Assembly: GCA_937890045.1 (NCBI GenBank)
Contig: CALBXV010000239.1
Span: forward strand, 1-32,662
DNA: 32,662 nt
Source: an uncultured archaeon
GTDB lineage: Archaea; Thermoproteota; Nitrososphaeria; Nitrososphaerales; CALBXV01
Direction of reading: 5' to 3'
Shown: positions 7,939 to 14,262 of the stretch, piece after piece
How the letters are laid out: every line of letters starts with the position of its first letter
How positions within the stretch are numbered: position 1 is the first letter of the stretch
Notes under the pieces: model-generated
What the model was told of the DNA's origin: nothing
Seen by the model: only the letters and a program-made list of their open reading frames with translations
The model's database searches: none
Program-made: the position numbers and the translations under genes

Positions 7939-8090
7939 GGTCAAGTCTCCTTGTTTGGTCAGAATATACAACTTGGCCCAGGTGGTTTCCTAAAAAAAAT
8001 TGTAGCATTTTGATGTGCGACCATAAACTCAACCCCTATACCCCTAATGAGTAATTGCAATTCAGTAATTACGTTAAAAAGGAGATTGAA
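7939..8090. promoter_or_regulatory. Divergent intergenic region between late and early arms
   Basis: Both transcription arms point away from this 152-base gap, so promoters for both are expected here. Visible elements are an A8 run (7992-7999), two tandem CCCCTA(A/T) units 8 bases apart (8033-8048), and an inverted repeat GTAATT/AATTAC (8051-8056 and 8067-8072) that also gives direct AGTAATT copies 14 bases apart, just before the early RBS AAGGAG at 8079-8084. Consensus sigma70 boxes are poor: TTGTAG/CATAAA with a 16-base spacer at 8000-8027 is the best plus-strand pair, and a minus-strand TATATT lies at 7963-7968. The repeats could be operators or recognition sites for a phage polymerase. 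Confidence 0.55.
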
Positions 8091-8294
8091 ATGGAAATTC
8101 TAATTGATTTCAACGGTGTTAACGCACCCGTCTATGTTGAGTATGGTGTGGTGACAGAGGGCCAGTTCAAAGGTCACATCGCGTATCGGTTCCCTAACAG
8201 TGACGCGGTACGGACTTGCACGAAAGCCAAGTTCGACCAGATGAGCAAAGCCGCAGTCGCTCACGGTAAACTCAAGGTGGATTGGAAGTCGTAA
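8091..8294 (+). CDS. Small unknown early protein
   Basis: This is the first plus-strand gene. The ATG at 8091 has AAGGAG at 8079-8084, so the TTG-initiated extension to 8055 is not needed. The 67-residue product (MEILIDFNGVNAPVYVEY onward) looks like a small beta-rich domain ending in a Lys-rich helix and a KVDWKS tail. It is more GC-rich than its neighbours. Its stop codon lies inside the loop of a hairpin. No family recognised. Confidence 0.78.
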   Translation: MEILIDFNGVNAPVYVEYGVVTEGQFKGHIAYRFPNSDAVRTCTKAKFDQMSKAAVAHGKLKVDWKS

Positions 8295-8302
8295 GACTTC
8301 CA
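8283..8302 (+). other. Hairpin with GTAA (GNRA-type) loop over a stop codon
   Basis: A perfect 8-bp stem (8283-8290 with 8295-8302) is capped by GTAA, a GNRA tetraloop in RNA. The TAA stop of the first early gene is within the loop. No T-run follows, so it is not a classical intrinsic terminator. It could protect the 3' end of the leader transcript or be a protein or polymerase recognition site. The following 154 bases to the next gene hold only a short imperfect ACATG/CATGT pairing. Confidence 0.65.
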
Positions 8303-8456
8303 CTTCCCACTAATACAATATACTTTAATTTGTAGCAACAAGGCGTACATGTGGTGTTATCACAACAGTGGTAGCATCATGTGTTCTCCCTTTTATTACC
8401 TATCTTTCATATAACATGGGCATAAACATCAACTAATCATAATAAGGAATAACATT

Positions 8457-8957
8457 ATGTACGAACTAGCACTATTTAGCCTATCATTGACAATGGGATT
8501 CTTCTATGGGTTTGCATTCAAAGACCTATACGATGATTACAAGCATGACAAGATCATTGATCCTTCCAATAATACCAGCAATGGTGATTATGTAGATATA
8601 GATGGTATAGTATTTCTCAAGGAAGACTTAGTCGGTGCATTCCGTGAAACAGAAGAGACTATCAACGATCATATCAAACACCTGAACGAGGGTGATAACG
8701 TGCAGATAAATAACAAAATATATTCTAAAGAAGACTTATTGCAAGCATGGCACGACCAGTTGGCAAATGATGAAATAAGAAATGATATGAAGGTGAATAC
8801 ACCACCAATTGAGCCAATTAAACATATCCATGATACATTTGCTGAAGAGGTTCAGCCTGAAGAACTATCAATGCATAATTGGGAAGGTTATGCTGAGTGG
8901 TTAGATGAAGAGGCACCCACTTACATAGATAACAATCATGATCCAAGGAGAGACTAA
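8457..8957 (+). CDS. Membrane-anchored acidic protein with internal repeat
   Basis: The N-terminus (3-21, LALFSLSLTMGFFYGFA) is a single membrane segment or uncleaved signal anchor; the rest is acidic and soluble. Two copies of a 25-residue unit are visible at about 44-68 (DYVDIDGIVFLKEDLVGAF) and 80-104 (DNVQINNKIYSKEDLLQAW), so the protein grew by internal duplication. Its C-terminal tail (AEWLDE...DNNHD) recurs in the next gene. AAGGA precedes the ATG. No family recognised. Confidence 0.8.
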   Translation: MYELALFSLSLTMGFFYGFAFKDLYDDYKHDKIIDPSNNTSNGDYVDIDGIVFLKEDLVGAFRETEETINDHIKHLNEGDNVQINNKIYSKEDLLQAWHDQLANDEIRNDMKVNTPPIEPIKHIHDTFAEEVQPEELSMHNWEGYAEWLDEEAPTYIDNNHDPRRD

Positions 8958-8958
8958 C

Positions 8959-9312
8959 ATGACATATGCTGATCATTACTGTTCATATACAGAAGATTGC
9001 AGTCCAAAGCATACATACACTTTTACTGGTCTTTGCATCAATACAGGTGATAGTGTGTCGGTTACTGTAGATGGAAAGGACTTGTTCGAGTACAGGAATG
9101 GTAAATGTATACAAGATGCTTTCTCATACCTCACTCCACAAGAGAGAGAGTTTCTAATGAGTGGATATATGTTTAGTGATAATGAGGTAATCAAGCCTGA
9201 GGAAGAAGACTATTGCGAAGTATGTGCTGATGATGAGTCAATAGAGCATACTTGTACCAATGCTGAGTGGTTAGATGAAGTTGACAACAATCATAACAAA
9301 AGGGGAATATAA
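8959..9312 (+). CDS. Small Cys-containing unknown protein sharing a tail with its neighbour
   Basis: The start is ATG at 8959 with AAGGAG 8 bases upstream. The 117-residue product has scattered cysteines, including CEVCADDESIEHTC near the C-terminus, which could bind a metal. The tail NAEWLDEVDNNHN repeats the end of the upstream gene, and 20 bases encoding AEWLDE are identical in the two genes. It ends in a TAATG overlap with the next gene. No family recognised. Confidence 0.78.
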   Translation: MTYADHYCSYTEDCSPKHTYTFTGLCINTGDSVSVTVDGKDLFEYRNGKCIQDAFSYLTPQEREFLMSGYMFSDNEVIKPEEEDYCEVCADDESIEHTCTNAEWLDEVDNNHNKRGI

Positions 9313-9686
9313 TGAAGATTGTAAAGAATAATATGGGCTTGCATCTGTTATTTGGAAAGACCGTCATCAATGGTGAAATGGTCAAAGATATATACTCAAT
9401 AGCCTTTTGGTTTAAGGCATCACCAAGGCTCAGGTCAGAAATATCCCTTACATTGTCCAAACGAGTCTATGTCATATCAAGTGGTGGAATACATATTCAC
9501 ACAAGGGATGAAAGACTCTTTGATACCATTTTGTTCGCATTCCCAGCTAAACATAGGCTTGATCTTCTTTCATATAATTCTCTCATGATGCAGATAGAGA
9601 ACCACATTGATCCCTATGGATTCTTCAGTCCTGAATACTATTCCAAGCATCAAGCTGAAACAACAGATAGGATGGCTTCAGCGTGA
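9312..9686 (+). CDS. Unknown early protein
   Basis: The 124-residue protein starts by TAATG overlap with the previous gene and has AAGGGGAA before the ATG. It is mixed alpha/beta with a hydrophobic core (SKRVYVISSGGIHIHT) and a C-terminal helical part containing PYGFFSPEYYSKHQ. There are no catalytic motifs I can name. Its stop overlaps the GTG start of the next gene (GTGA). Confidence 0.75.
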   Translation: MKIVKNNMGLHLLFGKTVINGEMVKDIYSIAFWFKASPRLRSEISLTLSKRVYVISSGGIHIHTRDERLFDTILFAFPAKHRLDLLSYNSLMMQIENHIDPYGFFSPEYYSKHQAETTDRMASA

Positions 9687-9940
9687 GTCTCCATACTATT
9701 ATTTATAGCTCAGAAATTGATACCATCAGAAAACGAGTTCATAAGGACATAAGATGTCCATTTAAGTATAAATATGAACTGGTTGAGTGGTTCTGTAAAA
9801 CATTTGACGACTCAATATGGCATTCAAACAAAATACTAAAAATTGCTGAAAATATGTCTAAGGTGCAGTTGATAGCAATATGGTATAGAAAGGCCGAGAA
9901 AGAGGCCGAGGAGATGTATAATGAAGATTCCAAAGAATAA
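9683..9940 (+). CDS. Unknown early protein (GTG start)
   Basis: The start is GTG in a GTGA overlap with the preceding stop. The 85-residue product is helical and basic in the middle, with ELVEWFCKTFDD and a KVQLIAIWYRKAEKEAEEMY helix near the C-terminus. It overlaps the next gene by 20 bases. The KVQLIAIWYR segment recalls small phage proteins of unknown role. No function assigned. Confidence 0.74.
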   Translation: MSLHTIIYSSEIDTIRKRVHKDIRCPFKYKYELVEWFCKTFDDSIWHSNKILKIAENMSKVQLIAIWYRKAEKEAEEMYNEDSKE

Positions 9941-10172
9941 GATGAAGGATATTGATACAGATAAAATGGCACAAAAAAATAACAGTTGGTATGGATGGAC
10001 ATCACCAGAAGCAAGCCATACAGTACTAGACAATGGTAATATTGTCTATTATGTGTTTTGGAATCAAGACCTTGATCATATTATGCTAACAGAGCAAGAT
10101 TTGAGACATTTGTCCGATGTAATACTTCAATATAGAGTTGAGAGGTGGGAAGATGAAAAGAAGAGGACTTGA
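9921..10172 (+). CDS. Unknown early protein
   Basis: The 83-residue protein starts inside the previous gene, with GAGGAG upstream. The N-terminus is Lys/Asp-rich, followed by NNSWYGWTSPEASHTVL, a strand pair NIVYYVFWNQ and a helix LTEQDLRHLSDVILQYRVERW. The Trp/Tyr-rich middle suggests a small beta sheet. No family recognised. It overlaps the next gene by 20 bases. Confidence 0.74.
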   Translation: MKIPKNKMKDIDTDKMAQKNNSWYGWTSPEASHTVLDNGNIVYYVFWNQDLDHIMLTEQDLRHLSDVILQYRVERWEDEKKRT

Positions 10173-10368
10173 TGGTGAAATACTCACCAAGCAGGACATA
10201 ATACGTCATAAAGAACTTTTGAGGGAATGCGGATTACCAGATACACTCAATGACCCTACCTCGCGGGAAGCTCTTGAGAAGATATATCCTCATCTGAAGA
10301 TGTCTGAAGATGAGAAGGAAGTGCGTAGAATAGTCAATGAATCAGATAGGGGGAATCATAATGCCTAA
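10153..10368 (+). CDS. Small basic/helical unknown protein
   Basis: I choose ATG at 10153 with GAGGTGGGA just upstream, rather than the TTG at 10138. The 71-residue product is helical (ILTKQDIIRHKELLRECG, then MSEDEKEVRRIVNES). Its stop lies 6 bases inside the next gene. No family recognised. Confidence 0.74.
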   Translation: MKRRGLDGEILTKQDIIRHKELLRECGLPDTLNDPTSREALEKIYPHLKMSEDEKEVRRIVNESDRGNHNA

Positions 10369-10738
10369 TTGGTGTGAAAACAGAGTAGAGATATACGGAG
10401 AGCCTGAAGACATCAAATCGTTCCGAAAAGATGCCTTTAAGAATAATATCTTCCAGTTTAATAATTTAATACCAAGACCAAAAGAGCTTGAGGACACAGT
10501 AGCACCACGAGATACTCCTAATTGGTACGATTGGAGCATAGATAATTGGGGTGTTAAGTGGGACGTAGAAGCAGAAGATCATACAGATGATGATGATTCA
10601 ATATGTATGAACTTTGTGACAGCTTGGGGGCCACCCTCAGGCATATACGATTATATTGCACAGAACTATCCAAAATTAGATATTACTTGGTTTTATGATG
10701 AGCCAGGTATGGGTTTCGCAGGCTATTTACCAGATTAA
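10361..10738 (+). CDS. DUF1281/YubB-type ferredoxin-like protein
   Basis: The start is ATG at 10361 with AGGGGGAA upstream. The 125-residue product opens MPNWCENRVEIYGEPEDIKS, the hallmark of the DUF1281 (API92/YubB ferredoxin-like fold) proteins of plasmids and phages. It continues with FNNLIPRP, a DNWGVKWD segment and a C-terminal GMGFAGYL, all typical of the family. The function is unknown; the family is common in early or accessory regions. Confidence 0.85.
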   Translation: MPNWCENRVEIYGEPEDIKSFRKDAFKNNIFQFNNLIPRPKELEDTVAPRDTPNWYDWSIDNWGVKWDVEAEDHTDDDDSICMNFVTAWGPPSGIYDYIAQNYPKLDITWFYDEPGMGFAGYLPD

Positions 10739-10753
10739 CTAGGGAGAATAACA

Positions 10754-11155
10754 ATGTTACACAGTGAACTACATACTAAGCTTCATTCGCCAACAACTTA
10801 TGATCATATAATTGTTGATCACATAATCGAGCATTTCAACATAAATAGTAATAAATTGGAAGGTACCGAGTTTGATACCATATGTGAGATGGCAAGAGAG
10901 GAATATAACCAACACCTCAAGGAAAAGTTTATTGGTGGCACTAAACTGACTGAGGATGAGAAGATATACCTCTCATCACATACTCCGTTTGCCCCAAGTA
11001 GAATAGAAACATTCTCAGCAGATGAATTTTGGAACGAAGAATCAAGATTGAAGCGTTGGATAAAAAGAATAGCAAAAGCAATACGTTCAAGAAAACCTAA
11101 TGATTACTGTAGTGGATGTGGAAGCAATTGGTATAACCCTAATAAAGGAGAATAA
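10754..11155 (+). CDS. Unknown protein with C-terminal CxxC
   Basis: The 133-residue protein has AGGGAG before the ATG. It is His-rich at the N-terminus (HSELHTKLHSPTTYDH) and helical in the middle. The C-terminus is basic (RLKRWIKRIAKAIRSRK) followed by YCSGCGSNWYNP, a lone CxxC that may be half of a zinc site. The arrangement suggests nucleic-acid contact. No family recognised. Confidence 0.75.
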   Translation: MLHSELHTKLHSPTTYDHIIVDHIIEHFNINSNKLEGTEFDTICEMAREEYNQHLKEKFIGGTKLTEDEKIYLSSHTPFAPSRIETFSADEFWNEESRLKRWIKRIAKAIRSRKPNDYCSGCGSNWYNPNKGE

Positions 11156-11157
11156 TC

Positions 11158-11313
11158 ATGCCAAACAAAGCAGCAAAGAGAAGAAAGCAGGATAGGCAAG
11201 AGAAAGATGCATACCTGGGTAAGCATGGTAGGACATCAGCTCAAATCAAACGCAAAGCAAAACGTGACAAGCAACGTAAAGAAGCACAACATAAAAGAGC
11301 TTTTAAGTCATGA
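11158..11313 (+). CDS. Small Lys/Arg-rich protein
   Basis: A 51-residue ORF fills the gap between two genes. AAAGGAG lies 7 bases before the ATG and the stop forms an ATGA overlap with the next gene. The product (MPNKAAKRRKQDRQEKDAYL onward, ending HKRAFKS) is dominated by Lys, Arg and Gln and should be one helix or disordered, probably nucleic-acid binding. No family recognised. Confidence 0.75.
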   Translation: MPNKAAKRRKQDRQEKDAYLGKHGRTSAQIKRKAKRDKQRKEAQHKRAFKS

Positions 11314-11645
11314 ATATAAAAATCAAAGACCTACCCAAGGACAAGATCATAAGTGTGGGTGAAGCAAATGGTTCCGCTATCATAAATATACCTCATGGTA
11401 GAATACGCTTAATGCCTAAGGATAAGAAGCACAAGGCAGGATATTCAGCTCGTAGAGGTGGTAGAGCCACACCATATAAACCTGGAACCAGACATAAGAA
11501 TTATGGAGTACCTATAACTCTTACGAACAAAAGTGGTCAGACAGTAATACTCCAAGCAAGTGAACGTGGACTCTCTCATAAGGAAAGTATGACACTATTA
11601 TACCGTAAGATGTATGGTGGTGGAGAGACAAGGAGGAAAAAATAA
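11310..11645 (+). CDS. Basic unknown protein
   Basis: The start overlaps the preceding stop (ATGA). The 111-residue product is very basic, with a central Arg/Gly/Lys stretch (KKHKAGYSARRGGRATPY, then GTRHKNYGV) flanked by likely beta strands, and ends GGETRRKK. The composition suggests RNA or DNA binding. No family recognised. It ends in a TAATG overlap with the next gene. Confidence 0.75.
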   Translation: MNIKIKDLPKDKIISVGEANGSAIINIPHGRIRLMPKDKKHKAGYSARRGGRATPYKPGTRHKNYGVPITLTNKSGQTVILQASERGLSHKESMTLLYRKMYGGGETRRKK

Positions 11646-12052
11646 TGGGAGTATTCAGCCAACTAGACGCAATATTCAGATATAGTGAGCATCCAATATC
11701 GGAAGCATCACATTTCTTTTCTTCAAAGGGACTAATATATGCTTGGGAGAAGGCTTCTAAGGAATATGACAAATGGATCAGAATCAATAATAAGGAGGAA
11801 GACATGGGCAGATATGTTGGACGACCAATAGGATGGTACGAATCGGATGACTTTGCATTCTTTGCTAATTGGTTAATGCGTGATATGGAAAAACATGAAT
11901 ATACATGGGAACAAATAGCTAAGCATATGAAAACATTGGCTGTTACTCCTCATAAGTATAAAGGCGAGTATGATAGATGGATGGCTAAGAACGAGGAGTT
12001 AGAATCACTAGTAGATAATAACCCAGACGATGGTAGCTGGGAAGGGAGATAA
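11645..12052 (+). CDS. Unknown early protein
   Basis: The 135-residue product is aromatic-rich and helical (SHFFSSKGLIYAWEKASKEYDKW, then DDFAFFANWLMRDMEKHEYT). GAGGAAAAAA precedes the TAATG start. No catalytic motif is visible. The C-terminal tail is acidic (NNPDDGSWEG). No family recognised. Confidence 0.74.
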   Translation: MGVFSQLDAIFRYSEHPISEASHFFSSKGLIYAWEKASKEYDKWIRINNKEEDMGRYVGRPIGWYESDDFAFFANWLMRDMEKHEYTWEQIAKHMKTLAVTPHKYKGEYDRWMAKNEELESLVDNNPDDGSWEGR

Positions 12053-12053
12053 C

Positions 12054-12455
12054 ATGACTAACAAGAACAGATATGGTAAAAATCAGGCACGTATGGGAGT
12101 TGTTGTATCAGAGAAAGTATACAAGGCTCTTCGTAAGGCAGCTAAAGCAAATGACAGGTCTATTTCAGGCATGGCCAGATTCTTAATATGTGAAGAACTA
12201 AAGAAAAAGGGCTATATGGATGAAAATGGAATGCCTATAGACAAAAAAACTAGAGATCAAGAATCTTATTATGACGCATTAATGGAAGAATACCCGGGAC
12301 AGAATTACCATCAAGCACATTGTGAACATGATCATACTACATATCAAGAAGAAGAGCTTGGTACACATACACCCAGAAGCCTTACTTGCAATGATTGTGG
12401 CAAAGAGCTTGATATACCCGAACCAGATTGGAGTGCAATGAGGGAGGGTAAATAA
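12054..12455 (+). CDS. Ribbon-helix-helix-like DNA-binding protein with zinc-binding tail
   Basis: The start is ATG at 12054 with AGGGAG upstream. Residues of about 15-50 (RMGVVVSEKVYKALRKAAKA, then NDRSISGMARFLICEELKKKG) have the strand-helix-helix pattern of CopG/MetJ repressors. The C-terminal part has HCEHDHTTY and LTCNDCGKELD, a likely zinc ribbon of Cys and His. It is a candidate early transcription regulator that could act on the repeats in the divergent gap, though no operator is proven. The 133-residue length allows both domains. Confidence 0.75.
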   Translation: MTNKNRYGKNQARMGVVVSEKVYKALRKAAKANDRSISGMARFLICEELKKKGYMDENGMPIDKKTRDQESYYDALMEEYPGQNYHQAHCEHDHTTYQEEELGTHTPRSLTCNDCGKELDIPEPDWSAMREGK

Positions 12456-12619
12456 TGTGTGAGGGGTGTAATAAAAATCCATGTCAGTGTCTTGAACGAA
12501 TACGGAAACAAATAAAGGAGAAGGAAAATGGTAGAAATAGTAAAAATGGAATCGTCAGGTCTTCACAAACTAGCACCAGTAGTACACGTCATAAAACGGA
12601 AAGACGAAGGAGAGGATAA
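12455..12619 (+). CDS. Small Cys-rich zinc-knuckle-like protein
   Basis: A 54-residue ORF starts by TAATG overlap with the preceding gene. The N-terminus MCEGCNKNPCQCLERI carries C2-x2-C5-x4-C10-x-C12, enough ligands for one zinc. It then turns basic and Ser/Thr-rich, ending RRRRG. The last 92 bases overlap the next gene in another frame, so the C-terminus may be a by-product. The Cys cluster and the coupled start suggest it is real. No family assigned. Confidence 0.6.
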   Translation: MCEGCNKNPCQCLERIRKQIKEKENGRNSKNGIVRSSQTSTSSTRHKTERRRRG

Positions 12620-12983
12620 AGACCTAGATTATCATATGGTCTTACTCCCAGGTACACCAATTGTTCTAATTCTCTTTGAGAATACCCATTATCACGAGGA
12701 TGTAGATACAGTATCAAATGGTGACACAACCCACTACAAGACAATAACTTCGATTCCTAAGTATAGTGTTCATAAGAATAATAAGAAGGTTTCATCTGCA
12801 TTGCCTAGGCTTGACATACATGAGCAACCATTTCTATTTATACCAAAAGGACATAAAAGAATGGGAAAAATAAATAGGAATGCTCTACAAAGAAATTACT
12901 ATATATTTAGCCTAGATGATGAATACCATATAACTGAAAAATCATCATTGTTTTTTAACATAAAAGGAGGACTTTATGACTGA
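12528..12983 (+). CDS. Unknown early protein
   Basis: The 151-residue protein has AAGGAGAAGG before its ATG. It is beta-rich with repeated hydrophobic strands (HMVLLPGTPIVLILFENTHY, then QPFLFIPKGHKRMGKI). There is no enzymatic motif. It overlaps the next gene by 8 bases, and its start lies inside the small Cys-rich ORF. No family recognised. Confidence 0.76.
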   Translation: MVEIVKMESSGLHKLAPVVHVIKRKDEGEDKDLDYHMVLLPGTPIVLILFENTHYHEDVDTVSNGDTTHYKTITSIPKYSVHKNNKKVSSALPRLDIHEQPFLFIPKGHKRMGKINRNALQRNYYIFSLDDEYHITEKSSLFFNIKGGLYD

Positions 12984-13203
12984 GCCATATATAAAGAATT
13001 GGAAACTACGTGAAGGCTATCCAGAAGACCCACAGAGTGTAAAAGAGATAGCAGAGTTCAAAGCAGAACACGGTAATGGATGGTGGTGGTTTCAAAATGC
13101 TTCTGGTAGACTTAGAGCAGAATCAACTCCTTCAGATATATATAAAAAGAAGAAGCCACAAGGTGGCCGTATGGATTTAAAAGGAAAAAGGAGGGGATTT
13201 TAA
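12976..13203 (+). CDS. Small Trp-rich basic protein
   Basis: The 75-residue product has AAGGAGG 5 bases before the ATG. It has a GNGWWWFQNASGRLR segment and a basic C-terminus (YKKKKPQGGRMDLKGKRRGF). The aromatic patch followed by a Lys/Arg tail suggests nucleic-acid contact. No family recognised. Confidence 0.74.
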   Translation: MTEPYIKNWKLREGYPEDPQSVKEIAEFKAEHGNGWWWFQNASGRLRAESTPSDIYKKKKPQGGRMDLKGKRRGF

Positions 13204-13204
13204 A

Positions 13205-13504
13205 ATGGCTTATTACAATACAAATAAAGAAATGGGTGAGTCACTCAAAAAGAGTTGGGAACAAGCAAGGTCACAGGAAGAAGTTATACTCAGGTTCTTT
13301 GAGCATTACCCATACAGAAGCTTTACTCCCTTTGAGGTACAAGAGGAGATTCGCATATTACAGGGAAAGGAGTGGCCTATCACCAGCGTGAGAAGAGCTA
13401 TGACTGACCTTACCAATAATGATAGATTGATTAAAGTTAATTCTGTTATGAAAGCAGGAAAATATGGAAAGCCCAATCATATGTGGAGATTGGCAAGATA
13501 TTAA
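13205..13504 (+). CDS. Winged-helix-like DNA-binding protein
   Basis: The 99-residue protein has AGGAGGGG upstream. Residues of about 25-97 read as a winged helix: EEVILRFFEHYP, RSFTPFEVQEEI, a recognition-helix candidate WPITSVRRAMTDLTNNDRL, then a wing ending NHMWRLARY. Such proteins are often phage regulators. It is the last gene before the structured RNA region, with only 6 bases between its stop and the first RNA helix. Confidence 0.7.
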   Translation: MAYYNTNKEMGESLKKSWEQARSQEEVILRFFEHYPYRSFTPFEVQEEIRILQGKEWPITSVRRAMTDLTNNDRLIKVNSVMKAGKYGKPNHMWRLARY

Positions 13505-13510
13505 TACGAG

Positions 13511-13631
13511 GGGGCTTGGAAGATGGCTAGATGGAATAGGTGCCCTGCAGGCTAACCAAATCCACACATCTGCGACTAGACCGAGATTCGCTACCGCAAG
13601 TTATGAGTCTCGAAACGCCTTGCCAAGTCCC
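13511..13631 (+). other. RNA module 1
   Basis: The closing helix is 9 bp, 13511-13519 with 13623-13631, including one G-U. Inside are a hairpin at 13539-13557 (GGT/ACC and GCC/GGC with a 2-base bulge, loop CTGCA), possibly extended by 13529-13533 with 13567-13571, and a 5-bp helix CGAGA/TCTCG (13582-13586 with 13608-13612). A tandem AGATGG repeat (13521-13526 and 13529-13534) allows alternative pairing with CATCT or CCATCT. Confidence 0.7.
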
Positions 13632-13641
13632 ATCTAATTTA

Positions 13642-13765
13642 TTATGAGAGTGAGGCGATTTCGTCTAATCGTAGTGTATGGTTACCCTATGATTAAAAAA
13701 AGAAACAGAACGGTAAATGTGCGAGTTCCGTGACGAGGAATATGGCCTGTTACCCACTCTCATAA
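13642..13765 (+). other. RNA module 2
   Basis: The closing helix is 11 perfect bp, 13642-13652 with 13755-13765. Inside are hairpins CGATT/AATCG (13656-13660 with 13667-13671) and GTTCC/GGAAT (13725-13729 with 13737-13741). GGTAA at 13712-13716 can pair with TTACC at either 13682-13686 or 13750-13754, a possible switch. Confidence 0.75.
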
Positions 13766-13768
13766 AAT

Positions 13769-13828
13769 TAAGTAGTTAGCGAGTCATGACATGAAAATCA
13801 GATAAAACCTCGCTCTGATAACTGCTTA
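13769..13828 (+). other. RNA module 3 (alternative pairings)
   Basis: The closing helix is 10 bp with one G-U (13769-13778 with 13819-13828), extended past a 5-base bulge by GCGAG/CTCGC (13779-13783 with 13809-13813). Two other perfect 6-bp helices compete with it: ATCAGA/TCTGAT (13797-13802 with 13814-13819) and CTGATA/TATCAG (13815-13820 with 13829-13834). The second would also break module 4. Confidence 0.65.
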
Positions 13829-13911
13829 TATCAGTATAACCTCAGATTGTTGCCCAATAAGGCAAACATGGAACGGTTAGTAATAATCTTACACCTACTG
13901 AGATACTGATA
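13829..13911 (+). other. RNA module 4 (three-way junction)
   Basis: The closing helix is TATCAGTAT/ATACTGATA (13829-13837 with 13903-13911), then after a 3-base bulge CTCAG/CTGAG (13841-13845 with 13898-13902). Two hairpins fill the interior: TGTTGCC with GGCAAACA (13848-13854 with 13861-13868, one bulged A) and GGT..GTAA with TTAC.ACC (13875-13895). It directly abuts module 3, so the two helices could stack. Confidence 0.75.
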
Positions 13912-13916
13912 ATATA

Positions 13917-14011
13917 TAAGGGGACGATAACAGCATAGCTGTTGAGATACGATGCACGATACGGTTCACCTCTAACGAGGTTGGAACTCTCGTAATTCAG
14001 TAGTCCCCTTA
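13917..14011 (+). other. RNA module 5 (three-way junction, UAAC tetraloop)
   Basis: The closing helix is 9 perfect bp, TAAGGGGAC/GTCCCCTTA (13917-13925 with 14003-14011). Inside are the hairpin AACAGC-ATA-GCTGTT (13929-13943) and a compound hairpin at 13956-13993 made of ACGA/TCGT, GTTC/GAAC and ACCTC/GAGGT with a TAAC loop, which fits the UMAC tetraloop class. Confidence 0.78.
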
Positions 14012-14018
14012 AAGAAAT

Positions 14019-14095
14019 GGGCATAGTGTTACAACTCGCCTAACCCCTATCTGGGGAAAGACCAGTTCGGCTCGTCACCTAGTAATGCTATGCCC
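14019..14095 (+). other. RNA module 6 (long closing helix)
   Basis: An 8-bp perfect helix GGGCATAG/CTATGCCC (14019-14026 with 14088-14095) continues through two G-U pairs into TTAC/GTAA for 14 contiguous bp (to 14032 with 14082). The inner part is GCC/GGC and AAC/GTT around one mismatch (14038-14044 with 14065-14071), with a CCCC/GGGG hairpin inside as an alternative. At 77 bases it is tRNA-sized but lacks D-, anticodon- and T-arm sequences. Confidence 0.75.
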
Positions 14096-14100
14096 TTCTA

Positions 14101-14258
14101 TATGGATGGTCACCGATGAGCCAATTTAAGATTGGTAGAAAATGCTGAATACCTCTAACAGGTTGTTGCCGTAATAATTCGCGAGCCCTGTTAAGTATTA
14201 GACTATAAACACACACGGTTAACACTCTGTTTGCGGAGTGAGGGGCTAGCCATCCATA
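14101..14258 (+). other. RNA module 7 (four-way junction)
   Basis: The closing helix is 9 perfect bp, TATGGATGG/CCATCCATA (14101-14109 with 14250-14258). Three arms are inside: GCCAAT/ATTGGT (14120-14125 with 14131-14136), a two-part arm AATAC/GTATT plus TAACAGG/CCTGTTA (14148-14162 with 14187-14199), and CACTCTG-TTTG-CGGAGTG (14223-14240). It is the largest module. Confidence 0.75.
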
Positions 14259-14262
14259 AAAC

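Noticed and set aside
8055..8090. TTG-initiated extension of the first early gene
   Set aside because: The strong AAGGAG at 8079-8084 is placed for the ATG at 8091 and would lie inside the longer version.
14019..14095. Possible tRNA, since the module is 77 bases with an acceptor-like stem
   Set aside because: No D-arm, anticodon arm or GTTCRA T-arm pattern, and the helix runs 14 bp rather than 7. The same test fails for the 75-base elements at 17003 and 22891.
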